64,000 nucleotides of DNA, from NCBI RefSeq assembly GCF_000760095.1, contig NZ_JNAR01000016.1, positions 124,001-188,000 on the forward strand, in the 5' to 3' direction. The position numbers and the translations under genes were made by a program. How positions within the stretch are numbered: the stretch's first letter is position 1; each line of letters opens with the position of its first letter. Origin of the DNA: Prochlorococcus marinus str. MIT 9401. GTDB lineage: Bacteria; Cyanobacteriota; Cyanobacteriia; PCC-6307; Cyanobiaceae. The notes under the pieces were generated by a model, which saw nothing but the letters and a program-made list of their open reading frames with translations, was not told the origin of the DNA and ran no database searches. This document shows, piece after piece, positions 18,397-28,657 of this stretch.

Positions 18397-20427
18397 TTAA
18401 CTAGCAATGAAATTACCACAGCGTTGTTTATCTAAAAAATTAATATGTTTTCTTTCTAAATAATATAGTTCCTGAAACTTGATAGCATCTGAATTTAAAT
18501 CTTTAAAAAGATCGTCTATCTCTTTATTAGTATTTAGGGAACCTGAAGAATTATCAATTAAGATAGATATACAATTTTCTAAAGTTTTTAATCTTTGAGA
18601 TCCCCAAGATTCTATCAAGTGTCTACATCTTTTTAGAGAATTATATTTCTCAAGAAGTGATAAAGTTCCAAGTAAGTTGTCTTTAGGATTAGTCAGCAAA
18701 GTTAAAAACAACTCATTGGGATTGATAAAAATATTAATTTTATTTGATAATTCATTATTATTAAGAGCTAGGTAGTCAGGCAGAAGTGAAATTAAGTTAA
18801 TAGCAGAAAACTCTTTTTGAATAATTTGACTATTTAATTGTTTTAAATCATTTAAATAATTTAAACCCAAATTATTTTGTTCAATTTTTGCAATCGCTTC
18901 CCATAAATTTTGAATGTAGTTAGTATTAAAACCATTGATTTCTCTTTTAAGAAATTCATCTCTAATAAAAAGCCTAAGATCTGGACAATGCAAATAATAA
19001 AAAATTATTTCCGATTCATTCTTCTCACGGCGAGAAATATCATTTGGTTGTTCAAATCTTTTTGATCTGCCATGCCAACGAAATCCCTTAACTTGATTTC
19101 TTAAATCTTGTTCAAACTGTATTGCCAACCTTGCTTGCCCCTTACTTAATTGTTCGGAAACTTTTTGTAGATAATGAGTTCTGGTTGATGATTGAGGTAA
19201 TTTACTTAGTAATTTTACCAATGAAGAAATAACACTCTGGAAAACATTGGATTTAGTTAAATCTTTATCTTTAAAAATCTGATCAATCTCCCAATCAATC
19301 CAATAGGAAGAATTATCAATTAAATTAAAATAATCTTCGGGAGTATGACTATTCAAATATTCGTCTGGATCTTTAAAGTCATTTAGTTGAAGTATATTAA
19401 GGTTAATTTGATCATGAAGAGATAGACTCTCCACTTCTTTTATTACTCTTTTTGTAGCTAATATTCCTGCATTATCAGAATCAAAATTCAAAATTATATT
19501 TTTATTATCTGTACATCTACATAGTTGAGAAATTTGATACTTATTTAATGCTGTCCCGAGGGAAGCGACAGAATTATTGATACCTTTTGAATGAAGAGAA
19601 ATCACATCAAAATAGCCTTCAACAATAATAGCTTTATCTTTTTTTCTAATATTGCTAGAAGCTTTTTCGAAAGCAAACAGCATTTTTCCCTTTTCAAAAA
19701 TATCTGATTCAGGAGAATTAAGATATTTGGGTTCCTGAGCATCAAGAGATCTGCCTCCAAAGGCAACTACTCTTCCCTGCATATCATGTATTGGGACAAT
19801 TAATCTATTTCTAAAACGATCATAAATCTTTTCAGAATTATCCTTAGAAATTGCAAGACCTGAAGCTAATATTAAATTAATAGGAAATTTTTCTACCTTG
19901 GATAGATAATTTGACAAATCATTCCATGAATTTGGAGCGAAACCTAGTTCAAAATCATCAATAATTTTGTTATTTAAGTTTCTTTTAGATTTTAAATATT
20001 TCATTGCTTCAATACCAGAAGAATTATTTAATTGAGACTTAAACCAATTTTTAGTAACTCTTAGTATTTTATATAATTCTTCTTTTTTAGATAATTGCTT
20101 TTTATATGCTTCTGCTTGAGCACCCTCAAAATTTTCAACATTAATATTATTTTTTTTTGCTAGAGATAGTACAACATCAGAAAAGTTTGCACGAGTAAAT
20201 TCCATTAAAAATTTAATAGAGTTACCACCAGCACCACAAGAAAAACAATAATAGAATTGTTTAGTTGGTGATACTGTCATTGATGGTTTAGTATCATCAT
20301 GAAAAGGACAAATTCCAACAAATTCCTTCCCTTTCTTCTTTAGAACAATATGTTCAGATATAACTTCAACAATATCTGCCTTTTCTTTAACCTCTTGAAT
20401 AGTTCTTGGGTGTATAGAATGAACCAT
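18397..20427 (-). CDS. dnaG: DNA primase
   Basis: DnaG makes RNA primers for replication. The 676-residue protein has the N-terminal zinc ribbon (Cys40, His43, Cys61, Cys64 in GICPFHDD and YYCFSCGAGGN), the RNA polymerase core and the TOPRIM motif AIIVEGYFDVISLHSKG with NFDSDNAG. The C-terminal ~230 residues are the less conserved helicase-interacting part. It is convergent with the HEATH-motif gene, 16 bp apart, and divergent from the DMT transporter. Confidence 0.96.
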   Translation of the reverse strand: MVHSIHPRTIQEVKEKADIVEVISEHIVLKKKGKEFVGICPFHDDTKPSMTVSPTKQFYYCFSCGAGGNSIKFLMEFTRANFSDVVLSLAKKNNINVENFEGAQAEAYKKQLSKKEELYKILRVTKNWFKSQLNNSSGIEAMKYLKSKRNLNNKIIDDFELGFAPNSWNDLSNYLSKVEKFPINLILASGLAISKDNSEKIYDRFRNRLIVPIHDMQGRVVAFGGRSLDAQEPKYLNSPESDIFEKGKMLFAFEKASSNIRKKDKAIIVEGYFDVISLHSKGINNSVASLGTALNKYQISQLCRCTDNKNIILNFDSDNAGILATKRVIKEVESLSLHDQINLNILQLNDFKDPDEYLNSHTPEDYFNLIDNSSYWIDWEIDQIFKDKDLTKSNVFQSVISSLVKLLSKLPQSSTRTHYLQKVSEQLSKGQARLAIQFEQDLRNQVKGFRWHGRSKRFEQPNDISRREKNESEIIFYYLHCPDLRLFIRDEFLKREINGFNTNYIQNLWEAIAKIEQNNLGLNYLNDLKQLNSQIIQKEFSAINLISLLPDYLALNNNELSNKINIFINPNELFLTLLTNPKDNLLGTLSLLEKYNSLKRCRHLIESWGSQRLKTLENCISILIDNSSGSLNTNKEIDDLFKDLNSDAIKFQELYYLERKHINFLDKQRCGNFIAS

Positions 20428-20520
20428 TGAGATATTTATTCAAAAATTAATAATGATTTATTTGTTATAGTTCAAAATCAAATAAGAATCTACTTAATTT
20501 CACAATAAATATATTATTAA

Positions 20521-21411
20521 ATGATAAATTTCACAGAATTAGATAAAAAATTTAATTCACTTAATAAGTTGAATTTGGTTTTTGCCTCATTCTTCTTTAG
20601 TTTGATGACTTTGTGCGTAAAAAATATTGATAATAGGATACCTATTTATGAATTAGTTTTCTTTAGATCATTACTAAGTTTAATAATTACATTATTCATC
20701 ATTAATTTAAAAAATATAAATCCTTTAGGAAACAATAGATTACTACTTATTCTAAGAGGAGTTCTGGGAACCATAGCCTTACTTTGTATTTTTCATGCAA
20801 TAAGAAATATGCCTCTAAGTATATCGACTGTCATTCAGTATACATATCCTATTTTTATATCTATATTTGCTGGCATATTTATAAGCGAAAAAATAACTCG
20901 TAATTTATTTTTTGCTTTAATATTTGGTTGGGTTGGAATATTAGTAATATTAAATCCAACTCAATTATTAAAAATAAACGTTGAAATTGGAACTTTCTCG
21001 ATTTTCATTGCATTTCTTGGATCAATTTGCACTGCATTGGCTTACGTTTCAGTTAAGAAACTTTCATATACCGAAAATGTTTATGTAATTATTGAATATT
21101 TTCCACTTGTTTCTTTTATAACCTTATCGCCAATTGTTTTAATCAATTGGGTTACCCCAAATTGGAATGAATTAATTTGGATCTTTGGCATAGGGTTATT
21201 TACACAATTAGGTCAAACATTCCTAACTATAGGATTAAAAAATTTACCAGCGTCTGAGGCTTCAGCCATTAACTATTTACAAGTTTTATTTGGGTCTATT
21301 TGGGGGATTTTATTTTTTAGCGAAGTTATAAACATTAATTTTTTATTAGGAGCTTCTCTAGTTTTATTAGGAACTATTATATCCACTACCAAAATAATCA
21401 AAAGGACATAG
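20521..21411 (+). CDS. EamA/DMT-family permease
   Basis: This 296-residue integral membrane protein has ten predicted helices arranged as two EamA repeats, typical of drug/metabolite transporters. The first repeat includes YELVFFRSLLSLI and AIRNMPLSISTVIQYTYPIF; the second includes KNLPASEASAINYLQVLFGSIWGILFF. The pattern of proline and charged residues at helix ends matches the RarD/YdcZ-like group. The substrate is unknown; amino acids or purines are exported by relatives. No operon partner is evident upstream. Confidence 0.87.
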   Translation: MINFTELDKKFNSLNKLNLVFASFFFSLMTLCVKNIDNRIPIYELVFFRSLLSLIITLFIINLKNINPLGNNRLLLILRGVLGTIALLCIFHAIRNMPLSISTVIQYTYPIFISIFAGIFISEKITRNLFFALIFGWVGILVILNPTQLLKINVEIGTFSIFIAFLGSICTALAYVSVKKLSYTENVYVIIEYFPLVSFITLSPIVLINWVTPNWNELIWIFGIGLFTQLGQTFLTIGLKNLPASEASAINYLQVLFGSIWGILFFSEVININFLLGASLVLLGTIISTTKIIKRT

Positions 21412-21435
21412 AATATTAAAAGATTAAAAATTACA

Positions 21436-21789
21436 GTGAAATTTTTCTATTTAGCTTTTTTGTTTTGTTTTTCTTCTTCAATTAAAGTTTATGCAACACC
21501 CCCTAAATCGGTAACTTGTACCAGAACTGAATACAGAGAAGAATATATACCTGGTACAAAATCAAATCCAGGTTATGTAAGAAGTTATGAAGTAGATGTA
21601 GAAATACCTTGTGGAGGGTCAAGAGCAGAGAGAATTAAAGATGATGACTGTACCGATGGCAAGATAGCTGGCGCATTACTAGGGGGAGGAGTAGGTGGTG
21701 CTATTTCAAGGAAAGAGGGACGTTGGTGGGCCGTTCCGCTAGGTGCAGTCACAGGAGCAGCTATTGGTTGTCAAGTGGATGGTGGTTAA
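21436..21789 (+). CDS. Exported glycine-zipper protein
   Basis: This 117-residue protein starts at a GTG, begins with a signal peptide (FFYLAFLFCFSSSIKVYATP), has a conserved-looking TCTRTEYREEYIPGTKSNPGYVRSYEV region and ends with a glycine zipper (KIAGALLGGGVGGAISRK, then AVTGAAIGCQ). Such repeats insert in or associate with the outer membrane. Four cysteines lie outside the signal peptide and could pair in the periplasm. Its stop codon abuts the ruvA TTG start with no gap. Function unknown. Confidence 0.72.
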   Translation: MKFFYLAFLFCFSSSIKVYATPPKSVTCTRTEYREEYIPGTKSNPGYVRSYEVDVEIPCGGSRAERIKDDDCTDGKIAGALLGGGVGGAISRKEGRWWAVPLGAVTGAAIGCQVDGG

Positions 21790-22473
21790 TTGATTAGTTG
21801 GATAAGCGGAGAAATTGTTGAATATTGGCAAACTAATCAAAAATATTTTGTTTTAATCAATTGCCAAGGATTAGGTTATGAGATACAAATACTAGAATCC
21901 TTCTATCTTAAATTAAAAACAAATAAAAGATCCAATACAAACGTAACTCTTTGGATAAAGCATATTAAGAAAGAAGATACAGATTTATTATTTGGGTTCT
22001 CTTCGAAGGAACAAAAGTTATTCTTTGTTCAAATTTTAAATATAAGAGGTATTGGATCTCAAATTGGCATGGGGTTATTAAATAAATTTTCAATTAGCGA
22101 AATTCTCATGGCAATCAACACACAAAACAAAAAGTTAATTAGTTCGGTGCCAGGCATAGGTCAAAAAATGACTGAAAGGTTGTTTTTAGAATTAAAAACT
22201 ATATTTAAAAATGAATTAAAAATTGAGAAAGAAAAAAAAAATAATGTTTTTCTTATTAATAATGAAAACGATAAAATTCTTTGTGATCTCCAGCTAACCT
22301 TAAAGTCTTTAAATTATTCGAATAAAGAAATTGACAGTGTTTTGCCAAACATTATTAATGAAACAAAAGAAATTGTTTCTAACAATAAAGAAGAAAAAAA
22401 TATTTCATTTGAGCATTTATTGAAAGTAGCTATGAATTATTTAGATAATGATAGTAGTAATATAGGCAGATAA
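21790..22473 (+). CDS. ruvA: Holliday junction branch migration protein RuvA
   Basis: RuvA binds Holliday junctions and loads the RuvB motor. The 227-residue protein starts at a TTG directly after the preceding stop. It has the N-terminal OB-fold ISWISGEIVEYWQTNQ, the helix-hairpin-helix pair (LNIRGIGSQIGMGLLNKF and SSVPGIGQKMTERLFLELK) and a C-terminal RuvB-contacting domain. It is about 25 residues longer than E. coli RuvA, mostly in a Lys/Asn-rich linker. The TTG start is required, as no ATG or GTG lies before the OB-fold. Confidence 0.92.
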   Translation: MISWISGEIVEYWQTNQKYFVLINCQGLGYEIQILESFYLKLKTNKRSNTNVTLWIKHIKKEDTDLLFGFSSKEQKLFFVQILNIRGIGSQIGMGLLNKFSISEILMAINTQNKKLISSVPGIGQKMTERLFLELKTIFKNELKIEKEKKNNVFLINNENDKILCDLQLTLKSLNYSNKEIDSVLPNIINETKEIVSNNKEEKNISFEHLLKVAMNYLDNDSSNIGR

Positions 22474-22505
22474 CGTAGTAGAATAATTTTAAGAAAATTA
22501 AATTT

Positions 22506-22775
22506 ATGTCATTAGATACAGCTGAAAAACAGAAGCTTATTGAAACTCATCAAATACATGCAACTGATACGGGTTCAGTAGAAGTTCAAGTTGCAATGCT
22601 TTCAAAAAGAATCTCTAAATTAAGTTCCCATTTACAAGGCAATATTCATGATTTCGCTTCAAGGCAGGGATTATTAAAAATGATTGGCAAAAGAAAAAGA
22701 TTACTATCTTACATAAAAGAAAAAAATGTACAAAATTATAAAGATTTAGTAAAGAAAATTGGAATCAGAGGATGA
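22506..22775 (+). CDS. rpsO: 30S ribosomal protein S15
   Basis: S15 is a primary binder of the 16S rRNA central domain. The 89-residue protein is a full match in length and motif: [48 protein letters not shown]. It lies 32 bp after ruvA and 9 bp before the PAM68 gene, so it is likely part of a ruvA-rpsO-PAM68 transcript. Confidence 0.97.
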   Translation: MSLDTAEKQKLIETHQIHATDTGSVEVQVAMLSKRISKLSSHLQGNIHDFASRQGLLKMIGKRKRLLSYIKEKNVQNYKDLVKKIGIRG

Positions 22776-22784
22776 TTTCCATCT

Positions 22785-23234
22785 ATGAAAAAAAAGCAAT
22801 CAAAAAAGAAGATATCTAATAAAAAGAAAAAAAATATATCAGAGACAAAAGCTTTTGCCAATTTAGAAAAAAAATCAGAAACACTTATTTCTTCAAAAAA
22901 ATCTTCAAGTGGGATTCCAAAATATGTAGCTGATAGAATGGCTAGAAGAATTTTTTTCACAGCAGGAATACCTACTATCATGGGTATGTCAGTATTTGTT
23001 GTGAGCTACATTATCGTTACAAGAAATATTGCTGAAATACCTCCCTCATCAACAATTGCAATTTCTGCATTGTTTTTCTTATTAGGACTGGCAGGATTGA
23101 GTTTTGGAATATTATCAGCTAGTTGGGATAAAGAGCCTGGATCTTTTTTCGGTATTGAAAATATTCCTATGAACATACAAAGAGCAAAAGCTGCCTTCAA
23201 ACCTGCTACTCAAAATTTTGAAGAGAATAGTTAA
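22785..23234 (+). CDS. PAM68-family photosystem II assembly protein (DUF3464)
   Basis: PAM68 proteins of cyanobacteria and chloroplasts help early photosystem II assembly and chlorophyll insertion into CP47. The 149-residue protein has a Lys-rich N-terminus (about residues 1-45), then IPKYVADRMARRIFFTAGIPT, two transmembrane helices (about 60-82 and 92-113) and the conserved SASWDKEPGSFFG tail. It would sit in the thylakoid or plasma membrane. It starts 9 bp after rpsO, and its stop lies 1 bp from the convergent dnaE stop. Confidence 0.9.
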   Translation: MKKKQSKKKISNKKKKNISETKAFANLEKKSETLISSKKSSSGIPKYVADRMARRIFFTAGIPTIMGMSVFVVSYIIVTRNIAEIPPSSTIAISALFFLLGLAGLSFGILSASWDKEPGSFFGIENIPMNIQRAKAAFKPATQNFEENS

Positions 23235-23235
23235 T

Positions 23236-26200
23236 CTAAGAAACTAAAGATTTTAAATTAATCTGGAATGATTTATCTTCTAATAATTTGCATGCTCCTT
23301 GAATGTCTCCAATACAGAACTGATCCCCAAATTTAACGTAAGTGATACTATTTTTATTTCTTACTGCAGCTAAAACTGGAATCTTGACTCCACATGTACC
23401 TTTGTCTGGCCTAAACTTAATTAAACAGTCTCTTAATGTATTTTGTACTTTTACATCTGATGCTTGATAACTTTCAAGATTAATAATAAGCAATTTAAGA
23501 TTATCTATTTCTCTACAATCATCGATTATTAATTGAGTCTTGTCACTTTTTTTATCAATAGTTCCCCAAACCAATAATCTAGTATCAGTCAAAAGAAATT
23601 CTGATAATCTGGTATAGGTTTTAGGGAAAACTATTGATTCACAACTTCCAGATAGATCTTCAAGCTGAACTATGGCCATTCTATCTCCTTTTCTTGTTGT
23701 AATTTGCTTCAATTCAGGTATCATTGCAACTAAAGAAACCTTTGTTCTATCTTTTGAATCTTCTAACTGAGAAATACTTATTGGAGATACAAGTTTTGCA
23801 GGTTTAGTTAAATGTTTTAAAGGATGATCAGATAAATAAAAACCTAAAAGCTGTTTTTCTAACCTTAACTTCTCAATAAGTGAATAATCCTCAACCTTAG
23901 TTAACTGTGAATCTGAAAATGCTACATTTGAAAATTCATCTTCAGAGTCAAAAAGATTTCCTTGACCTGATAATCTATCCCGATTTCGTGAAGACGCCCA
24001 TTCAATGACATATTCGAGATCCGATAATAATTGAGCTCTATTGTTATTAATTGAAAATTCATCAAGTGCTCCACAATGAATTAGAGATTCAATGTTTCTC
24101 TTGTTTAGAACATTAGAAGGTAAACGATCACACAAATCAGACAATGACTTAAAATTTCCAAATTTATTACGATTTTCAATTATATTTCTTATCGCAGAAT
24201 CTCCTAGATTTTTAATTGCAGACAGACCAAATAATATTTGACTATTCTTGATAGTGAAATCAATCCCAGAAAAATTAATGCTGGGTGAAATAACCTCAAT
24301 TCCCATCGAATAACAATTAGAAATATATCTTTGCATCTTGTCGCTCGATCCAGAATTAACACTGAGCAGGGCTGCCATATATGCAACAGGAAAATGAGCT
24401 TTTAAAAAAGCAGTTTGGTAAGTTACTGCACCGTATGCAGTTGAGTGGCTTTTATTAAAACAATATTCCGCGAATAAAACCATTTGATCAAATAGATCAT
24501 TTGCTAATTTTTCATTTACACCTTTTTTCATAGAGCCGCCTACAAAAATATTCCTATGTTTTACCATCTCTGAAACTTTCTTTTTTCCCATTGCTCTTCT
24601 TAGTAAATCGGCATCGCCAAGAGAATAACCCGCTAAGTCTTGAGCAATTTTCATAATTTGTTCTTGGTAAACCATAATTCCATAAGTTTCAGTCAGAATC
24701 GATTTAATAAAAGGATGAGGGAAATCAACCTTTTCATTGCCATTTTTTCGATTAATGAATTTAGGTATCAGACCAGCATCAAGAGGACCGGGTCTATAAA
24801 GAGCCAGGATAGATGAAATATCTTCAAGAGAGTTTGGTTTAAAATCCTTTACAACCTGTTTCATCCCAGAAGATTCAAGTTGGAAAACACCTTCAAGATC
24901 TCCTCTACCAATAAGTTCAAAGGTTTTACAATCATTTTGAGGTAATTCATCAATATTTATTTTCTTTCCTGTGGATTGATTAATAAGAGAAACGGTCTTA
25001 TCAATCATCGTTAGATTCTTAAGACCCAAGAAATCCATTTTCAATAATCCAAGCGATTCAATATCATCCATTGAATATTGGGTAATTATTTGCCCTTCAT
25101 TATTCCTTTGAAGAGGAACAAGTTCGTCAAGAGGATCTGATGCGATAACAACTCCTGCAGCATGAACTCCATATGTTTTATTAGTTCCCTCAATTCTTAA
25201 TGCCAAATCTATCCATCTTTTAACCTTATTATCATTAATATACTTATCCCTGAACTCCTTACAGGGAGTTTTTTTATCAATCATTTCATTAAGTTTAAAA
25301 GGTTTACCTCTTACAACCGGTATTAACTTAGCCAATTTATCGGCCTCTCCATAAGGAATATCTAGAACCCTTGCAACATCCTTTAAAACCGCTTTAGATG
25401 TCATTTTATTAAAAGTAATTATTTGGGCAACTTTATCCTCTCCATATCGATTAGTAACATAATCAATAACTTCATTTCTCCTATCAATACAAAAGTCAGT
25501 ATCGATATCTGGCATAGACTTTCTTGCAGGATTTAGAAATCTCTCAAACAATAAACCATGCTCAACAGGATCAATATTCGTAATTTGAAGAGCATAGGCT
25601 ACTAGTGAACCTGCTGCAGAACCTCTACCAGGACCAACGGGAATGGAGTTATCTCTAGCAAATTTAATATAGTCCCAAACAACCAAAAAATAGTCTGGGA
25701 AACCCATGTCATTAATAATTTCTAATTCAGAAGATATTCTTTTTTTATAAATCTCATCAACTTCTTTTAGATCCTTCTTTTTAAGTCTCATCAATAAACC
25801 TTCATAAGATAAATCTTTCAAAAAAGAAAATGAATCTTTGTCTTCCTTAACAGGGAATTTTGGCATTCTATAATTACCAAATAAATCAAACTCTTCAATT
25901 TTTTTTGAGATTTCTACTGTATTATTAACAGCCTCTTTAATTGATTCATCATCAATATGATCTTTAAAAAGTTCAAGCATTTCATTCTCACTCTTAATAT
26001 ATTCTGTCCCGGTATATCTCAATCTTTTTTCATCGCTTATTAGTTTGCCCGTTAATATACAAAGTAACGCATCATGAGATTCAACATCCATATTTGATAT
26101 GTAATGAGCATCATTGGTAGCAATTACTTTTATTTGATGCTTCCTTCCAATTTTTAGTATTTCAACATTGACAATTCTATCCTCAATTGAACCATGATCC

Positions 26201-26739
26201 TGTATCTCTAGATAAAAATCGTCTGCAAATAATTTTTTGTACCAAAGAGCTATCTCCTCTGCTACATCTAATCTTCCTTTCAAAATGGCTTGAGGAATCT
26301 CGCCTCCAAGGCAAGCTGTGGAAACTATAAGACCTTCACTATATTTACTTAAAAGAAATTTATCAATACAAGGTCTAGAGAAAATACCTCGACCTCTCAT
26401 ACCATTTAAGTGACTGATAGTTGTTAACTTTACAAGATTCTTATAGCCAGTATGATTTTTTGCCAATACTACTAAATGATATCTTTTTTCTTTTTTTGGT
26501 TGAGGATCATCAATAGAACCATTAATCACATACATTTCATTGCCAATAATTGGTTTTATACCTTTATCTTTGCACTTCTTGACTAAATCAAGAACTCCAT
26601 ACATAACTCCATGGTCTGTCAAAGCTACAGAATCCATTCCAAGATCACAGGCTCTATCTACAATTTTAGAAATTTGACTTGCACCATCAAGAAGACTGTA
26701 GTCACTATGATTATGAAGCGGAACGAAACCCATACTCAA
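23236..26739 (-). CDS. dnaE: DNA polymerase III alpha subunit
   Basis: DnaE is the replicative polymerase catalytic subunit. The 1167-residue protein has the N-terminal PHP domain (FVPLHNHSDYSLLDGA, LTDHGVMYG), the palm with PDIDTDFC and GPGRGSAAGSL, the YRPGPLDAGLIPKF fingers region, the tandem helix-hairpin-helix region and a C-terminal OB-fold. Unlike some cyanobacteria it is not intein-split here; the frame is continuous through the region where DnaE inteins insert. It is on the minus strand, upstream of nothing co-oriented within 78 bp except gatA. Confidence 0.97.
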   Translation of the reverse strand: MSMGFVPLHNHSDYSLLDGASQISKIVDRACDLGMDSVALTDHGVMYGVLDLVKKCKDKGIKPIIGNEMYVINGSIDDPQPKKEKRYHLVVLAKNHTGYKNLVKLTTISHLNGMRGRGIFSRPCIDKFLLSKYSEGLIVSTACLGGEIPQAILKGRLDVAEEIALWYKKLFADDFYLEIQDHGSIEDRIVNVEILKIGRKHQIKVIATNDAHYISNMDVESHDALLCILTGKLISDEKRLRYTGTEYIKSENEMLELFKDHIDDESIKEAVNNTVEISKKIEEFDLFGNYRMPKFPVKEDKDSFSFLKDLSYEGLLMRLKKKDLKEVDEIYKKRISSELEIINDMGFPDYFLVVWDYIKFARDNSIPVGPGRGSAAGSLVAYALQITNIDPVEHGLLFERFLNPARKSMPDIDTDFCIDRRNEVIDYVTNRYGEDKVAQIITFNKMTSKAVLKDVARVLDIPYGEADKLAKLIPVVRGKPFKLNEMIDKKTPCKEFRDKYINDNKVKRWIDLALRIEGTNKTYGVHAAGVVIASDPLDELVPLQRNNEGQIITQYSMDDIESLGLLKMDFLGLKNLTMIDKTVSLINQSTGKKINIDELPQNDCKTFELIGRGDLEGVFQLESSGMKQVVKDFKPNSLEDISSILALYRPGPLDAGLIPKFINRKNGNEKVDFPHPFIKSILTETYGIMVYQEQIMKIAQDLAGYSLGDADLLRRAMGKKKVSEMVKHRNIFVGGSMKKGVNEKLANDLFDQMVLFAEYCFNKSHSTAYGAVTYQTAFLKAHFPVAYMAALLSVNSGSSDKMQRYISNCYSMGIEVISPSINFSGIDFTIKNSQILFGLSAIKNLGDSAIRNIIENRNKFGNFKSLSDLCDRLPSNVLNKRNIESLIHCGALDEFSINNNRAQLLSDLEYVIEWASSRNRDRLSGQGNLFDSEDEFSNVAFSDSQLTKVEDYSLIEKLRLEKQLLGFYLSDHPLKHLTKPAKLVSPISISQLEDSKDRTKVSLVAMIPELKQITTRKGDRMAIVQLEDLSGSCESIVFPKTYTRLSEFLLTDTRLLVWGTIDKKSDKTQLIIDDCREIDNLKLLIINLESYQASDVKVQNTLRDCLIKFRPDKGTCGVKIPVLAAVRNKNSITYVKFGDQFCIGDIQGACKLLEDKSFQINLKSLVS

Positions 26740-26817
26740 TCAAAATATATATATAAGATAGATAAAATTTCAAAAAGGTCTATAGTTTACCATCACAAAT
26801 TAATTATTAATACAAAT

Positions 26818-28266
26818 TTAGAATACGGGTCTATCCCTTATTACATGTGCATCAATTTCAAAAATATGCGCTGCATTTAAAATTCTGGCCTCTTCCAATA
26901 CATTACCTATTAATTGAAGACCTATAGGTAATCCTTTGGTATCAAAACCACAAGGAATACTTATAGCTGGAAGTCCGGCCAAATTAGCAGGAACAGTCAA
27001 GAGATCAGACAGATACATAGAAAGTGGATCATTCGCAAAGTCTCCTTTCATAAAAGCTGTAGTTGGACATGTCGGAGTTAGTAATATATCCACTTTCTTA
27101 AAAGCATTATCAAAATCCTTTCTTATTAATGTTCTTACTTTTTGTGCTTTCTTATAATAAGCATCGCTGTATCCAGCTGATAAAGCATAAGTTCCTATCA
27201 AAATTCTTCTTTGGACTTCATTTCCAAATCCTTCTGCACGACTTTTTGAAGTCATATCAAGAAGGTTAGAGCCTTCATTCGATCTGTAACCATATTTAAC
27301 TCCATCATATCTTGCTAAATTTGCAGATGCTTCAGATGGTGCAATAACATAATATGTAGCTATTCCGTCGTTAAATCTTGGGCATTCAATTTCAATAATT
27401 TCAGCTCCTAAATTTTTGAATCTTTCAACCCCAGAGAGAACAGAATCTTTAACTTCTGGATTAAGTCCTGGGTGTTGAAAACATTCTTTAATGATTCCAA
27501 TTTTTAAATCCTTAATGGATTTATTTAAATCATTCAAATAATTAGGAACGGGTTTATCAAGACATGTTGAATCAAAGGAATCTTTACCAGATATTGAATA
27601 AAGGATTTCAGCAGCATCTGAGACAGTATTTGTAATTGGGCCAATTTGATCAAGAGAACTAGCAAAAGCTACTAATCCCCATCTACTTACTCTTCCATAA
27701 GTGGGCTTAAGTCCTACAACACCACAAAAAGAAGCTGGTTGTCTTATTGATCCACCGGTATCAGAGCCTATAGCTGCAGCGCAAAATCCAGCTGCAACTG
27801 AAGCAGCACTTCCTCCAGAACTACCTCCAGGAACTCTATTAAAATCCCAAGGATTTGAAGTAACACCAAATAAGGAGGTTTCAGTTGAACTTCCCATTGC
27901 AAATTCATCTAAATTTGTTTTACCTAAACAAATCCCACCTGAAGACCATAATTTACTAGAAACTGTAGATTCGTAAGGTGAAATAAAATTTTGGAGCATT
28001 TTACTTGCACAAGTAGTTACAACACCTTTTGTACAAATATTATCTTTAATTGCAATGGGTATTCCCGCTAAAGGGGGTAGTATTTTTTCGTTTTGGATTA
28101 ATTTATCTATATTTTCAGCTTGCAAGATTGCTAATTCTTTTGTAGTACAAATATAAGAATTGATTTCAGAATCTTTAGAATCAATTTTTGAAAAAATATC
28201 ATTAACTAATTCTTTAACAGAAGCATTTTTACTATTAATTTCCTTTCTGAAAGAATTAAAATTCAT
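26818..28266 (-). CDS. gatA: Glutamyl-tRNA(Gln) amidotransferase subunit A
   Basis: GatA is the amidase subunit of GatCAB, which converts Glu-tRNA(Gln) to Gln-tRNA(Gln) using glutamine-derived ammonia. The 482-residue protein carries the Ser-cisSer-Lys triad: Lys in [14 protein letters not shown], the cis-Ser region [15 protein letters not shown], and the nucleophilic Ser in [16 protein letters not shown]. The ends match the family. It lies upstream of dnaE on the same strand with a 78-bp gap; whether they share a transcript is unclear. Confidence 0.97.
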   Translation of the reverse strand: MNFNSFRKEINSKNASVKELVNDIFSKIDSKDSEINSYICTTKELAILQAENIDKLIQNEKILPPLAGIPIAIKDNICTKGVVTTCASKMLQNFISPYESTVSSKLWSSGGICLGKTNLDEFAMGSSTETSLFGVTSNPWDFNRVPGGSSGGSAASVAAGFCAAAIGSDTGGSIRQPASFCGVVGLKPTYGRVSRWGLVAFASSLDQIGPITNTVSDAAEILYSISGKDSFDSTCLDKPVPNYLNDLNKSIKDLKIGIIKECFQHPGLNPEVKDSVLSGVERFKNLGAEIIEIECPRFNDGIATYYVIAPSEASANLARYDGVKYGYRSNEGSNLLDMTSKSRAEGFGNEVQRRILIGTYALSAGYSDAYYKKAQKVRTLIRKDFDNAFKKVDILLTPTCPTTAFMKGDFANDPLSMYLSDLLTVPANLAGLPAISIPCGFDTKGLPIGLQLIGNVLEEARILNAAHIFEIDAHVIRDRPVF

Positions 28267-28295
28267 TTTTTAACTTATCTTCAAATTTAAAATTA

Positions 28296-28511
28296 TCAAA
28301 CTGTCAATGGTTCTTCCTTTTTGCATCGTAATAAACTATGTTTTATGTCTTTGTTTCCTTCATCAGTTAAATCTTTGATAAAAGAAGACATATTTTCTTT
28401 TAAGCTACGTTTTGTGATAAATGGACCGTACCAGTATGTAGTACTGGGTTGTTTTGTCTCAATTTTAGCCCACCAAGCTAATCCGAGTTTGTTTCCAAAG
28501 TTTCTAATCAA
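28296..28511 (-). CDS. DUF1816-domain protein
   Basis: This 71-residue protein contains LGLAWWAKIETKQPSTTYWYGPF, the hallmark of the cyanobacterial DUF1816 family, which includes short proteins related to phycobilisome linker-type domains. The start chosen is TTG at 28511. The frame continues open for about 15 codons upstream, with no ATG or GTG in it. It sits 29 bp upstream of gatA on the same strand. Function unknown. Confidence 0.78.
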   Translation of the reverse strand: MIRNFGNKLGLAWWAKIETKQPSTTYWYGPFITKRSLKENMSSFIKDLTDEGNKDIKHSLLRCKKEEPLTV

Positions 28512-28657
28512 ATTTAATTGGCCGTTTAGACCATCAATTCTTGTTAAATTCTATACAATTTTGTAGCAAAAATTCAATAAATTTCTATTAAATATATAAA
28601 TGTATTGAAACAACAATATTTTAAAAAACATAAATATTGTGTTGGATACCAAAAAAA

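Noticed and set aside
23236-26739. Possible split intein in dnaE
   Set aside because: Cyanobacterial DnaE is often split by an intein, but here one continuous 1167-residue frame has normal polymerase motifs and no intein blocks.
27701-27976. Plus-strand 91-residue frame rich in Pro and Glu
   Set aside because: Antisense to the highly conserved amidase signature of gatA, which explains its odd composition.
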